Part shown: positions 11,343-24,429 of the stretch, in pieces
Position numbering within the stretch: position 1 is the stretch's first letter
How the letters are laid out: each line of letters starts with the position of its first letter
Source of the DNA: Platycnemis pennipes
Lineage: Eukaryota > Arthropoda > Insecta > Odonata > Platycnemididae
Length of the DNA stretch: 64,000 nt
Direction: 5' to 3'
NCBI GenBank assembly: GCA_933228895.1
Contig: OW121846.1
Location: 147,330,746-147,394,745, forward strand
The notes under the pieces: generated by a model
What the model saw: only the letters and a program-made list of their open reading frames with translations
What the model was told of the DNA's origin: nothing
Databases searched by the model: none
Position numbers and translations under genes: made by a program

Positions 11343-12839
11343 TCATTTACTGGCAGAATAATCCCAATTCCAGCATTTTTTATCGCAGTCCGAAGTTCTA
11401 TTTTTTTGGCATCCGGTTTTTCCTACTAGACGATGAATTTCAGGTGTTATTATTCCTTTTGATAATTCTAAAAGGAACCGCCTCCTAGGATTTTTTCCGC
11501 GGAAAGAGGGGAATTTTCTCCAATACAATTGGTATGCAAGATACCTGCAACATCCACGATATCAATGGCCATCTTTTAGTCACTTATTTACAGAATACTG
11601 TCGGGTCATTTGATCTACAGTATCAACACCGAACTTCGTGCAGTAGTGCGTAGAGAATCACTTTCGGTTTAGTGATTCTTTTCAGAGGAACAAATTTCAG
11701 ATGCCTTATGTTGAGTAGGCAATATAACCACAGATTTTCCTTTTCTGGGGATATATGAAGTCAAAAGTGTGTTATTGGAAAATTCAAAATTTGAGGAATT
11801 AATCTACCGGCTTTTTATTGTTTTTGGTGGCAATTGCGTGAAATTTTTCCGCATAGTACCCACAAATGTTAGTGATCATTTTAATAAATCTTGGCCAAGT
11901 TCAAAAGTTGTAAAAAAAATTATCCGTGCTGATATTTCGACCAATCCCACTCAATCGACTCACAAAATCTATTACTACCCTTGCTGCATTTCCCGAATTT
12001 CTTCATGTTTACCTGCAAATATTTGATAATTTACAATGTACATAATATCGCAATCAACAGTTATCCCAATTATAATGTCGTATTTTCCTGGTTTCGAGGG
12101 AATCCATACTTTATTAGCACCCCTTCCTCTAAAAGTACGTAACATCAACAGTGGTGTTGGGACCTTGAATGAATGTACTATTACTACGTGCACAAGAAAA
12201 TGAGTTCATTATTTCCGACACAGCTTCTGCCTTGTTTTTTGTTTCCTTTTTACGTGCTTCTCGCTTCTCTTTATCAAATCTTATAAAGCTCCGAATATTT
12301 TCAAAACAAAGTTCGTTCAAAATGTTTCCTCGCCCCATTTGAACACCGTAAATAATACACAGGCCAAGAAAAGCTAAATATGTTTTATGAAATTCAATGG
12401 TATCGAGGCTCTTCCATTATCTCCAATTTTTAATTCTTAAATTGATTTGCCCGTTAATTTATATATTGGCAGTTTTTTCTACCATTGAATCAGTAACAAA
12501 GCATCGAAAAACTCAGCTTTTTTCACATACTAAACATGTCCTGGGAAACCTGCGATGATGTTCCTGGATAATATTTTTTCCACTTGACTTTGGTTCCATA
12601 GCATCCGATTTTATTTTTCCATCCTTACTCACCGAGGCTACTTCTTTGACACATACGACTTGAATTTACTCATGAAACTCGTCCTCTTCCTGGTCCTCTA
12701 TTTCCACCTTATGTTGTCCTCCTCTGCTTCACGTATATCAATCTCATTTTGAATGTTTTCTTCATCTGAGCCAAAAAAAATCGTTGAGGGCTTCATTTTC
12801 GTTGTATCCAGGAGGAAATTTGACCCTACAGGCTGCCAT
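11343..12839 (-). pseudogene. piggyBac-like transposase, frameshifted
   Basis: Minus-strand pieces appear in the right order for a piggyBac (DDE/D, RNase H-like) transposase. The start is 'MAACRVKFPPGYNENEAL' at about 12839, followed by an acidic stretch. Then come 'RSFIRFDKEKREARKK' (12300-12260), the first catalytic Asp in 'NTTVDV' with a small deletion right after it, 'LRTFRGRG' and 'WIPSKPGKYDIIIGI' (about 12130-12060), 'IVNYQIFAGK', the second Asp in 'GRNISTDNFF' (about 11950), and the third Asp region 'FGVDTVDQMTRQYSV' (about 11635-11590). The C-terminus shows 'GCQKNRTSDCDKKC', part of the Cys-rich tail. Several stops and frameshifts make it inactive. All three catalytic Asp positions are still readable. 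Confidence 0.85.
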
Positions 12840-12912
12840 AATTAGGAATTATTCTTGTATGACCGCTAATACTTCCAGTGCGGGAGATGATCTTGAACGA
12901 GGAAAGCTGTAA

Positions 12913-13350
12913 CTTCTGCAGTCGTCGGAGGAGCGACCATGAGTGACGATTCTCAGCGTAAAAGCCGTCGTATCAGAGGTCGAACACTACAAAGTCATGC
13001 TTATACAAGTGGAGAAAAAACTGACTGCGTATTGCTGATCACAAAGAAAGCATAGCATTGATGACGAATCAGCTCTGCGAAGGTAAAAGTTGGATTAGAA
13101 GTTGCAGAGCAATGATGGCTTCTACAATCGTCGGAGGAGCAACCACAAGTTACTAATTCTCTCTATATCAGCTGAGCTCCTTTCAGAGGACGAAAATTAC
13201 GAAGTCAAAATGTGGGTGGAGAGAACGTTGAATGCTGCTGATTACAGAGAAAACAAGCTGTTGACGATGAATCATCTCTGCGCAGATAATATTTGTTGAA
13301 GTTTAATTCAACTAATTATTAGTTGAATTATAAGCTGCAGAGCACGTTGA
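12913..13350. repeat. Diverged tandem duplication, about 205-bp unit
   Basis: The block beginning 'cttctgcagtcgtcggagga' (about 12914) recurs as 'cttctacaatcgtcggagga' (about 13119). Later landmarks also match in order: 'tacaaagtcat' with 'tacgaagtcaa', 'aatcagctctgcg' with 'aatcatctctgcg', and 'gttgcagagca' with 'gctgcagagca'. It lies inside the piggyBac-like element, upstream of its transposase start. Confidence 0.6.
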
Positions 13351-14040
13351 AATCATAGTATGCTATCAATCATTTAGCAGTATTCAGCTTCTGTTATGTG
13401 ATGGGGTGAGGCGAATGTGATCTGCTGCTTATGTGTTAGTCTCCTAGTTCACCCATGTTGAAACTGCTCATATGCAATAAATTGCACTTGAATAACTTAG
13501 CCTCTATTAGCTTTACTTAGTTGAAATATAGTTTTTTTATTTGACGGTTTATATTACCGGAATATCTAACTCAGTGGAAATACACATACGACAAATGATA
13601 CGAGGGCAATACGCCCATAGCTCTATGATCTTTTTCTCTTCTTATAATTTTAACACTCAAGATTATATTATAAGAAGACTCATTTTATGATAAAAATGCT
13701 AATATTCTTTCTTTTCATGAAATAGCCATGACAAAAGCTATTTTTCATTCAATTATTTCTAAAACAAGATGAAAATTCATCTCCTAGTATTGAAGTACGT
13801 TCAAGTATATTTTAGTTCCACATGCCTTACCTGGGGTAAAAATTGACTCCAAGCAATGAATTATTTTTTAAAGACTTATTGAAGGAAATGTTTTAAAAAT
13901 GAAAAATGGAGTCAATGCATAAGTATACTATCGGAGAATTCATAAAATATGATGCATAAAACTGTAAAAATTGATAAGTTATTCAACTTTTTCTATGAGC
14001 TGGGGTCAAAAAAGACCCCAGGTAGGTAGGGAGGGTTAGC

Positions 14041-15235
14041 TGTGCGGAGAATATTGTGGTTTTGGCAACGCTGATTGAGGAGGAGGCTAAAGCTTCTTCA
14101 AAGGAGCTTTTCATATTATATCGGTTTCAAAAGCCTTCGATTGTGTACGCCAGGATACAATGTCCGCAGTTCGACGGGAGAACGGTCTACCAGAAAAGTG
14201 TTTACAGTTCATTGACGACACTTGCCAAAGAGAGGGAGGGGGAGGCACTTTCATAGAAGTTGGCTCCAAGAGGTCCGAGCTGGTCCGTGCAGAGCGTGGA
14301 TCCCCTGTCCAGCCACTCCCTATTCTGCTTAACAACGTCTTGAAGTCTATCCCATCCGGGGTTGATCATAAGCGGAGCGGATTGAGAATCTGGCCTTTGC
14401 CGACGACATGTTGATGATAGCATTGACAGTGAATGGAATGAGGAGGAGCATCCTAGCGGCCGAACAAGTAGGAAAGAGACATGGACTTACATTCAATGTG
14501 GATAAATGCTTCGCAATTTCCGTCGTTCCGGCAGGGAAGGCAAAGAAATATAAGATAATCACGGAACTGCAATTCCATCTACGGGATGGAACACCCATTA
14601 AACAGCTCAAACCTTCTGAGCGAATTAGGTATTTGGGTGTCAAATTTAGTCCCACAGGTGTTATTAAATGTGTGAAGCAATCAGAGATAGAACTGTGTAA
14701 CATTTCATCTGCCCCTTTGAAACCACAGCAGCGGCTGAAATTGCTGCGCTGTTTCCTTATTCCTCGCTATAATCACCAGTTGGTTATCGCTGGGTGCACC
14801 GCTAAAACATTACGGGCGCTTGATAGACTTCTATCTATATGTCGTAGATACAAGTCCATATTGTGTTGAGAAAATGGCTCTTCCTGCCCAATGATGTACC
14901 AATCGGCTACTTTCACGCCAGTTGCATGAGTGGTGGTCTAAGAATAACAGCTTTGAAACAGCTGGGAAGCCACATGAATTGGACAAGATGGAACTCGATG
15001 TAAACGGTGAAGGAGAAGAAAGGTGTTGGATTGAGCAGAAGAGCATGTTCGAAAGATGGGAGACCTGCAACCAAACATCAGAAATTCAGGAGCAGGAAAG
15101 TACGCCGTCACACAGCTCAGTCTGCGGATTTGGTGCCGCACCGCACAGGTTGGTGCGGTGTGGAGGTTTTAGAGAGTAGCGGGCCTATGGGCTCCAGTCT
15201 CACACTACTTGGGCACTACTTCTAGTTCAAGTGTG
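14041..15235 (+). pseudogene. R2-clade non-LTR retrotransposon fragment
   Basis: Plus-strand frames read as the RT domain of an R2-type LINE. Order: 'CAENIVVLATLIEE' at about 14041, then motif A as 'VSKAFDCVRQDTM', then 'RRENGLPEKCLQFIDDT' and 'GGTFIEVGSKRSE'. The motif C region at 14390-14410 ('LAFADDM'-like) is split across frames. Next 'GLTFNVDKC' and 'RYLGVKFSPTG' (the 153-codon ORF at 14408-14869), 'APLKPQQRLKLLR', and thumb motifs 'VRKWLFLPNDVPIGYFHAS' and 'SGGLRITAL'. The 5' zinc fingers are absent and the restriction-like endonuclease is not clearly readable. Several frameshifts make it dead. No 28S rDNA target sequence was recognised beside it. Confidence 0.75.
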
Positions 15236-15322
15236 CGTAAATGCATTTCCTCCACACCTTAATAAAAAATCATCTGTGAACAAATCGGTTTCGAATTTAC
15301 TTAAGAGGTTTTACCTAAATTT

Positions 15323-15492
15323 TAACCTGCGTTCTGACAGTAATTTCCATCCTAGTTCTTCTATTAGACTCGTAACACTTATACAATTATCATAACGGCC
15401 TCAAACAAATCTAGCGGATCTCCTTTGCACTCGCTCTAATTCTTTTATCATACCTTCCTCGTACGGATCCCATATACTAGCGACATATTCTA
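15323..15492 (-). pseudogene. CR1/Jockey-like LINE C-terminal fragment
   Basis: The minus strand encodes 'LEYVASIWDPYEEGMIKELE', then 'RVQRRSARFV', an in-frame stop, and 'SVTSLIEELGWKLLSERR'. This is the conserved region after the RT domain of CR1/Jockey-type LINEs. A related stretch occurs on the plus strand at 57973-58160. No RT catalytic part is present. Confidence 0.65.
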
Positions 15493-17586
15493 AATGAAAA
15501 TATGCCGCTAAATTTCTAAATGAGATTATGCTATGAATATGTAGTGAGCTCGTTCAAATTTAAATAAGTTAATTCTTTTAAAACACTCGGAGAAAAGTAT
15601 TTTGCATGAGGAGAAATAACCTGAATTTCCCGGTGGCGGTTGCTTATATTCAAGGTTTAAAAAAGCTTGGTTCTCGATTTGAAAGTAATTGTAGTGCAAT
15701 GGCCATGCTATTGATTAATACATCAAGAATGCAGAGGACTCTTTGATCGATAAGAAATTTCAGTTTAGATCAGGCAAATACGAATAGCACCCCGTCCTAT
15801 GATTTTCATATATGATCATTATATTTTGTTTGCTCAATAAGCAGAAGCTGCTTGCCCTAAAAGGGAATTTCTATCGTTTGAATTTTATCAATGAAAGAAT
15901 ATATTTTTAAGTATCCCGACGATAACATGAAAATGTTGCGACAATGCACAAGTCAGAATGTCATGACTTTCATTTGTATTTTTTGTGTGGAGGTGCATGG
16001 AGGGGGCGAGGAAATATTTTCTTTGTGGGGGAAGAAATGTCACGTGCGTCACCCGCGCACATTGCGCCCCATGAGAGAGAGCCCGCAATTAGTGCCTTGA
16101 ACGTGGCTACAAGGAGAGCATTTTCAATCAGAATTTGAGAGAACAGATTGCTATGTAGTGATGTTACTTAATTATTTCACATAAAAATACTAAACACGGT
16201 GGGCAGGCACAGCTATTAGGTTACCTCACCCTATCTAAATGACGCCCCTGCCAGGGTAACGGCAGGAATCAGAATCTCTGGAAACGGGGTAAGAGCTACT
16301 CACGAGGTCGTCCATTAAATATGCTTCAGTATGCGCTCATATTCGCATTTATCCAGAGTGTTTGATATGGTATTAACGTTACCTTAACTTTAATGGAAGG
16401 TATAAAACAAATTTTTTGTTAATTTTCTGGGTCATGCCACAATACAGCAAGATTTTGTGTAAAAATACAATGCGTCAAACAAAAATCTTTTATTTGATGA
16501 GAAATCCATGTCCCGCTGTTTATCATTTATTTGATGGTAAATTTCTTACGAATAAAATTCTTCAGCGATTCAAACATTCAAAACTTAAACCTAATAATTT
16601 ATATGCATTTATGCTAAGAATATACGTCACAATACACTTCAACAAAGAAAAATACTTAAGCAAGAGTATAAGTTTGACGTCCCTGTTTTGGATAGCGGTA
16701 ATATTAAATTAAAATCCCACATTGATTTCGCTTTCTTATGCGTACGTAACCTATGAAATAACGGGACTGCCACCTTGGCTGGACATAATTGTTGAATCAA
16801 ACATCCCGATGGACTGATTTGAACTGGATCCCCCATGGCAAGAGCACCAATTGGTAATACGTTGTAACTAATCATGATATGCCGGAGCCTCTTCTCTGAT
16901 TTGTGGCACTCTCATTTGTGCCCTTCACTCGGTTGGGGACTCATATTCCTCTACGGATTGCGTTCTCTGGGCACTTGGCAGCTTTTGAGCGATAACGGTC
17001 GCGGTGTTCTCCACTATGACTATTTCTCAAGAGATCAGATGATCGCTTTCAGTCGTGAAGAGCACTAGAATGCATCAAAGGCAAGGACATCCATACAAAG
17101 CGAGGTAACTGCGGACGTGTACTAGGGCGGCGAATGTTGCTCTCGCAACGACTCACGACGGTGAAATGAATTACTTTTACACAGGGATGCTTTTTCTCCC
17201 CGACATTCACAGAATAAAAGTGATGCCAAGAATCCTAGGAGACCAGCATATCGGGTACCTATTAAAATTGCACACTTTTGTGCGTGCTTGGGAAATTAGA
17301 AATCATTTCGGATACCAACTAAACGCCTTTTGAACTGATGCCTCTTCCAAGAACTGCCTTGACGCATATCCAAAAAATCTTCCCTTACAAAAGAAATGAT
17401 GAAAGCGAAAGTTGAGGCCGATACTTTGTGGGACTCAATAACAAACAAAAGGACATTGCAATTCCTCCAACTAAATATTAACTCATTCAATATGTATCGC
17501 TACATTTTTGAATCATGAGGGTTGCTATGTTATTTTGTTGCGAAACGTGTTCAATGAGTAAATGCTCCTTTTAAGTCAAGTTTTTT
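15493..17586. other. No recognisable gene or element
   Basis: Mostly AT-rich sequence. The ORFs here (at most 98 codons) carry no motifs. The plus strand at about 16802-16845 contains 'gatttgaactggatccccc', faintly like a tRNA-derived B box on the minus strand, but too weak to call. Confidence 0.35.
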
Positions 17587-17887
17587 GGATAATGTTAGTG
17601 TGGTGGCTAGAGCACTGGCCTAAAATATTGAGGTTCGGATCCCGGCTGTGAGTGACATTGTTCATTGTGTGCTATGTAGAGAGCACTTCAAGTTTAGCAC
17701 TACGTCTGTCGTATGGGACGTTGAACCTTGGGCCTCTTGGCGCCGTTCATAAAGGGTAGAATAATGGCAACGCAGGGTTGCTCTCCGCACTTCCTCCGTT
17801 CCCAGATAAAATACCATATCTAACCAATTATCATATTCTTCTAAAATGGGGCAAATGACGTAAGCTGTTGGTTAACTACCTCGAATA
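17587..17887 (+). repeat. tRNA-derived SINE, near full-length, diverged
   Basis: The head 'ttagtgtggtggctagagca' and B-box-like 'gaggttcggatcccgg' lie on the plus strand. Body markers of the main family follow in order: 'tatgggacgttgaacc', 'tcttggcgcc', 'tctccgcacttcctccgttc' and 'gcaaatgacgtaagctgt'. Divergence from the 2138-2446 copy is marked, so this is an older insertion. Confidence 0.75.
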
Positions 17888-20800
17888 ATAGCACCACTAA
17901 TAGACAATTTTTTCTTTCCTCGTGTTTCCATACTGAAATCCTGAATCTGCTCATGTCAGATGCGGCTCCCATTTTAAGTCCTTGCCCTTTGATATGTAGA
18001 TAAGTCCTTCGATAAAGCCTATCTTTCCGTCGTTCAGTGCACAGGAGGAAATACGACAAAGTTTTGGAAAAACGTTCTCGTGGGTGGCACTATCACATAT
18101 CATAGTGGGCCAGGTGAACAAACAGAAACTGCTCTCGACAATGAATATGATGATGCCCTTCCGGTGTGAAGTCCTTCCGGTGGATAAATGCCTTCATATT
18201 AGACGAAGCATGTGTCGAAAATCAAATAATCCGCGTTGTGACCTAGATTAATGCCAGAATTTTTAGCCTAAGGATGTGCTTCCTTTCCCGCGCGACGGTT
18301 TGAGAAGTGACGCGCTATTATAAATCAATGTATTTTAACCTGAACTTTGAGGCCATGTCCTTGGTGACTAAGTTTCAGTTTCCTAATGCCTTCTTAAGTA
18401 GAAGTAGGGAGTAAATTGGAAGCATGCCCGTGACCTCCATTCACCGGGCCATGGAAAGCCTTGTGCTGCGTTTCAATCTATAAACATTGACTCAGGCAAC
18501 CTTCACAGAAGAGTCTTTCACGTCTGTGTCGCACTACCAGTTAGGATCACACTCATGAGTGGTGATACGAATGACTACCAGAGTTAGTAACAAATACATT
18601 ACCGAGCATAAGGACCAATTGTCAGTCACGGAAAATTTCTTATTCTCTGACACATTTTCATTCAACTGACAAAGTACTCTTTAATGATGATTAAGGGATC
18701 ATTAATTGATGCTAAGCTCAATGAGCACGTAGAAAACATTGTGAAAACCTGAGATCTATAATATATTCATTTAATAAAACATTTTCAAGTAATTAAATGC
18801 ATTGGTGAATAAATATCAACATAATGATGAAGCCTCTACCGTTATTTCCATAAAAATCGTAACTGTTGACGATCTACATCTGACCGAAGGTACTGTCATG
18901 GAAATGGCTTATTCTCTCTTCTACACCTTTCCCTATGGTGAAATCATTTTGATGTTTACCTGCAGCGATAACGTCCATAGTGTTTTTTTCTAAGAGTCAG
19001 TTGATTGTAAGCACGGCGGAGCTGGCTGTAGAATTTACACACGCCACCTTTCGCTGGGAACTCTGCGACTTATCACCCCCAATTAGAAAACTATAGCGAG
19101 GTGCAATTGCCTAATATATTCTCTCGAAAGGCGAGCGTGTAAGAGCGTGAGCCATAAAGCGCGGCCGGTGCAAGCGGCCTTGGGGGAAGAACAAGTGATT
19201 TGTGCATTTCCGTCGTGTAAACACGTGTGCGCGAGCTCTCGAGAGAACTGCGCTGTTGGTTGCATGAGCTTCGGAGAAGCTGGCGAGACAGCCAAGCTCG
19301 GATTCATCGCAGTGTCCTTGTTTTCGTTGCTCTCTCTCTCTCCCTTCCGGCTCCTTAAGATCCCAAGAAGGGCGTTGAACTCGGCGCCCTTGAGGAGATG
19401 AACCAAATGCTAATTATGAGGGGGAATATTATTCAAAAGCGATGCCTGTTTGTCGTGAGGCTCATTTGTTTTCAAATTCCATCAGCACGTGGGATAGATA
19501 TCGCATCCTCGGAGCATTCCCATAATTGCTCCCTCTTGACGAAATATCGCCGCTTTTTCCCAATGGCATGTGGATAGCGGTCTCGGGTGTTGTGAGTCTG
19601 CTATGTACCCACATAGTCTGATTTCCAATCAGTGTCATTTCATGAGAGTTGAAAAGTCTTCTGGGAGGTCTATGAATTGCGATGTGAATGCCCTCATTCA
19701 GGACGAAGCGGTCGGACGGCGGTGACTAATAAAAGAGAAGCATGCAAACAGGTGATGCGGCACTTTATGTGTGTGGGACATCAAAGTCTTTTCAGCTATA
19801 GAGTTCCCAATATTTTTCCTCCACCCTTTTATTGGTTTTCCTGAAGTTTCCAAATTGTCGGTCGATGAGCACTTCACCCACGGAAGCATTCGCGAAACCA
19901 CGACAGCCCAGCCATTTTTAACAATCGTCATTCATCCGTCAGCCAGTTTTGCGTACCAACGGTCTTCCCTCGCGGTTATCAATGGATTATAATTGTATCG
20001 AGCGCTGATTTTTTTTAACGCCCCGCAAAGTTGTGGAGGGGGAACAGAATTTGTTTTGTGATGGACGTTGGCCTCCGCCAGATGCGAGTTGGGGCTTCAG
20101 CGGACTGTAGCCCATCTATCTGCGTTAACCACGCCCGACGGACGTTTTGCGTTCGGGTGATCGCAAAGGTCCATCGAGATCAGCTCTTATCTTAAAGAAA
20201 GGGAATGCGTGGATTCGGTCAGCAAAAGACGATCTTAAAGTACAAAATCCTATTTATTATGAATAAAATAACAAATGTGAGGTAAAAGTATCGGTGAGAG
20301 CTCGATGTGCATGCCTGATGGGCAATAAAGTGTACGCACTTAATGCAAAATATAATGCGTTAAATATCTCCTTAATCAAGTCGTCCCTGCCCATAAGAAG
20401 TCCTTTTTATTGAAGCGCTTTTGCCAGGAAATTAATTATCCATTGTGGAGGCTAGGATAATGGATCAATTGCTAGAAGGAAACGTCACGGAAAAAATGAT
20501 TTTTACTGGTTCATATAAATATGCTGCATTCAGAAAACTATGTGCCAGCTAGTGAAGAGTCATCATCAAGGAAAAATATATCATGGAGAATACTAAATGA
20601 ATGAATATAATTTTTGTTTAATGGACGGTGTCTAATATCCGTTGAAATTAGATCTTGGTACTGATTTCACATTGAATGTAATGCAATAGCAAGAATACAA
20701 ATTAAAACATCTCAAATATCTCTGATTCGGCCAGGTCAAGATTTCTGTAAGGAAAATATTTAGCTGAAATATATTTATCATTCGGCATGATGATAAGACT

Positions 20801-23800
20801 TGGGTTATAACGGTAACGCCAGGAGTTACTTTATTGCGGTAAATTCTCAAATATCACTAGTATTTAAATAAATGATTTTATCGCTGCCGCATTAGTTAGA
20901 ATCCCTCAATTGCTTGAGTTTCGTCGCCACTCTAGTAATGGCAGCGAGCATATTGTCTTCAAGGTGTTCCTGATGTTTTGCTGTGAAACATATTCATGCA
21001 TGACATATTCCGATAACAACAAAATGCCAAGGAAAAAAACCTTACTAAGAAAGGTATAAATGGGGCGTCCCATTGGGTTAATGAGTCTAAGAATATACTT
21101 TTTACAATTCAGTCCCTCGCGAAAGACGCGCGCTTTCCTACTTTAGTATTGCATTTGCTGTCTTACAGAGAACACGGAGGATATTAATTCTTGGCGATAC
21201 TAGAAAACAGAAAGTATGGAAATCACATTCTGCTTGGATTTTCCCAATCGGCACCCATTAAAATAACTTATAAATGCAAAAACAATAGGTCGTAGCAATA
21301 GGTACGAGGTAAATTGGATGAGGAAGATCAAATACATAAATATTGGTTTATTATTTCCTTGAGACTAAGAAATCCAGTATGAGTCATAACACAGATGCCT
21401 GTCAACGAATTCATTTTCTTCTGCGCAAAGCGTAACTATATTCTGACTCCAAGTAGGGATTCAGTTGTGTAATTAAAAGTGCCTTCTTCTAAATGCCCAA
21501 TTTATTGATGGACACAATGGGAAAAATTCTTTTGTGCCCGGGATCCGAAGTTCCATTTCGTACTTACTTAGTTCACTATAATTACCAGTTCTAAATGGCC
21601 GAAATCATATGTCGATATTAAGGTGCTTAACTGGTTTTCTCAGTAAAATCCGTTAAAGAGTTCAGTCAGTAGATTTCCTAATCTATAATCTTTTTTTTTA
21701 AACCCGTGTAACAAGAAAATTATTGCTTCCTACAAGTGCTTCAAGCTTTTGAATGACAGTCCACGTGACGTTATTATCACGTATCCGGGAGTATATTCTT
21801 AAGATAAGTTCTGAGTGAACACTCCTTATTCAGTTCAAATCTCATTTTGGAACAAAAGAAACTAGCGCTCCGAAATTTTCCACTCCGCTCCCTCCTCCTT
21901 CTCTTGGTCAACGGTTCACCCTTCTGATATCGCTGGCTTTCCTTCTCCGATATCTCCGTCTGAATAGCCTTTCTAACCTTTTCTTTTCTCTGACCTTGTG
22001 TTGAGCGATTGGGAGATTTTGGTGCCATCTAACTGGCATGTAGTTTCGCAAGAGATTTTTCGCTCATTTCTTTTTCCAATTTTGCGTCCTTCATGCGCCT
22101 AAAAGTATTACGGATATTTATTAATTCAGTGCCGACAAATCTGTTAATTACAATGCTCGCTGTACTCTACTGTAGTCGTTGTTTTCTTACGATTCCATTA
22201 CGAACCTGTATATTTATTTATAATCGTCCTGGTGTCTATTATTTTCCAATTTTGTGCAGCGCAGTGTACATATATAAACAGGATTTGTGTATAAAATTTG
22301 TATTTTGATGAAAATATTCCTCTTTCGTATAGAAATGAACGTAGTTTGCTTGTCTGATGTTTATTAAATTTGAAAAACCAGCACTAAATCGTTTTTTCTT
22401 AAATTTAAAAATGAACTTTTAGGCAGTCTTCTGAAAGTTATGTGCAAACGGTATGCATCGTTTGTAATATTTTCTAACATCATATTTATTAATTCAAACA
22501 TGCACAATATATATAATTTCCCTTACGTATTGCAATTCTAAATTAACGAAACACCATGCAAACAAATATTCACTTATCTCCAGGCTCGCACTTAACAGGC
22601 CATACACATTTATCATTTTTTTGGTTTTGAGCCACTTAACATTTCGTAGAAGACACAACACAACCACACCAACAATATCTCTTCCCTCACTGAAGCTTAT
22701 TCGCCCACGCAGACACCAACCAGCCCTCAAGTGATGCCCATTTTTCCAGCACGCGTCACTGGGCACGAAACAAAGTTTGAAGCCAAATGTGTGCCACTTC
22801 TCCTCACCTATCTCGTTTCCTTTCATTTCGCAGATGACATGCGAGAACACTGACGTCACAGTTCATATTCTTACGAAAATTATGCCGATTATCGCCATAT
22901 TTAAAATTGGCTATTTTTTGGTCAAATTTTTTTTCTACTAATGCGGTCTTGGATAATTATTTGTGCAAATTTTATATAAATATTTTAAAGCGTGTTATCA
23001 GATAGAAAAATAAAAAAGACATGCACGGACCCTATTGTCAACTTATGATGTAAATAATCTTATTCGAAGGCTTTCAACAGCATTGAATGGCTGGAATTAT
23101 AATTTTTTATTATTTCCTAATACCGTGCACTCAAGCGCAGGATCTGGATATAGAATTTTGGGTGCAGTACATACAGTTTGTAACATATGCTTATGGCCTC
23201 GATGCCTTTCCTAAAAAGTAATTAGTAAACTTTAAAAAATCTACCCTTAAGTTGGCTGTTATCACTCATGGAAAAACGGTACAACGATAGACAGGTGACG
23301 AGAGTAAATTTTTGAGTTGCATGTAAACTTCGCAATTGATACGGTAAGCCAACTACCATTTTACTTAGGATTTCCTCCTCTTTATACTGAGGCACCAATA
23401 TATCCTCGACCGCAACTGTCAACTCGCCAATGTTTGAATGGGAATCAATATGAAATCGACTCAGCATGTCCCGGGAAATACGCAGAAAGAGAGAAGTGGA
23501 AGGGTGAGGACGAGGAATTCATTATATTTCACAAAGTCCGAATAAAGTAAAACTACTCATAGGCTGAACGTTACTGGCCTACCCCAGTCTTCAACTTGAA
23601 GAGGTGTGCGGCGCGACTCGTGCTATGTTCTGAGGAATGTGAAGTAGAAAACCTCGGGAGCAGGAGGAATTAGTTTCCACGTTCCTATGGTTTCACAAGA
23701 GGCTATACACTGACCACAACATTCAGCCCGAAGGTCGGTCTGGTTGGTGCGGGTAGAGCTCACCAAGCTCCACTTTGTAGAAGAAGCCCAACGGCGTGTG

Positions 23801-24042
23801 ACATTCATACATTATGGTAGGGGACTAGTTCTTCTGCCCGTTCAACCTGCAGTTTCCCAAAAACTCTACTGCCTAGGGAATAATAGAAGTAGACGTATTC
23901 AGAGGGTTCTTCCGGATTTCATTCCGGGACCTCCGGCTCAACGCTATCATCTGGGCTACTAGAGAATCGCTGAACTTCGGCTGATCTAAGGGCTTCTGAT
24001 GCGCCTCTAGGATATTTTTCACGATTATAAAGAAGGTGATGA
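17888..24042. other. Long stretch without an assignable gene or element
   Basis: About 6.1 kb without a recognisable family. 19020-19410 is GC-richer and open on both strands (84 and 107 codons) without known motifs. The minus-strand ORF at 21777-22028 (83 codons) is very basic and starts 'MAPKSPNRSTQGQRKEK'. The minus-strand ORF at 22494-22859 (121 codons) has no recognised domain. I treat these as unassigned reading frames, not genes. No splice-supported exon was found. Confidence 0.35.
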
Positions 24043-24251
24043 ACGTCCAGTACTGACCTCCCATCCCGAGGGCCCGGGATCGAATGCCGGCAGGGGAAGA
24101 TATTTTTCTGTGGTTAACTGGCCCCTACTTCAATTCTTTCTGGAGAGAATTCGAGTTTAATACCTACGTGCATCGGATGGGACGTTAAGCCGTGACCGTT
24201 AGCAGCAAGTGAATGCCGAAGCCGGGTTTCTCTTCTACCCTTGCCCTTCCA
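24043..24251 (+). repeat. tRNA-derived SINE, partial copy
   Basis: Begins within the head at 'ccagtactgacctcccatcc', then 'gggatcgaatgccggcag' (B-box region). Body markers 'catcggatgggacgttaa', 'gtgaatgccgaagccggg' and 'tttctcttctacccttg' follow. The A-box side and the 3' end are missing. Confidence 0.7.
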
Positions 24252-24429
24252 TCCAGATCCTGACACTTCTCCTCCAGGTCTGAAGCGTCGTTAAGTGCGA
24301 GACAGACTTGAAACCACAGATGAGGACGTAACAACATTCAGAAGTGAACATTCAGACGCAAAACCATTTGGGTTTGGATAGTTTTGTTGGTTCCAGCGCC
24401 ACTGTAACGTGATTTCCAGTCAAAAAGTC

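Larger units (their letters stand above)
10955..14035 (-). mobile_element. piggyBac-like DNA transposon, degenerate, 3.1 kb
   Basis: Reading inward, the ends begin CCCTCGCCACCT (left) and CCCTCCCTACCT (right). Both are bordered by a damaged TTAA: 'ctta' on the left and 'ctaa' on the right-hand inward strand. Each end also carries a subterminal hairpin: 'ttggggt' with 'accccaa' at 10995-11015, and 'tggggtc' with 'gacccca' at 14001-14020. The interior holds a broken minus-strand piggyBac transposase (11343-12839). TTAA targets and CCC-starting TIRs are hallmarks of this superfamily. About 1.2 kb lies between the transposase start and the right end and includes a tandem duplication. Confidence 0.8.

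Noticed and set aside
22494..22859. 121-codon minus-strand ORF
   Set aside because: No recognisable domain, no splice context and no repeat partner; kept only as an unassigned frame.
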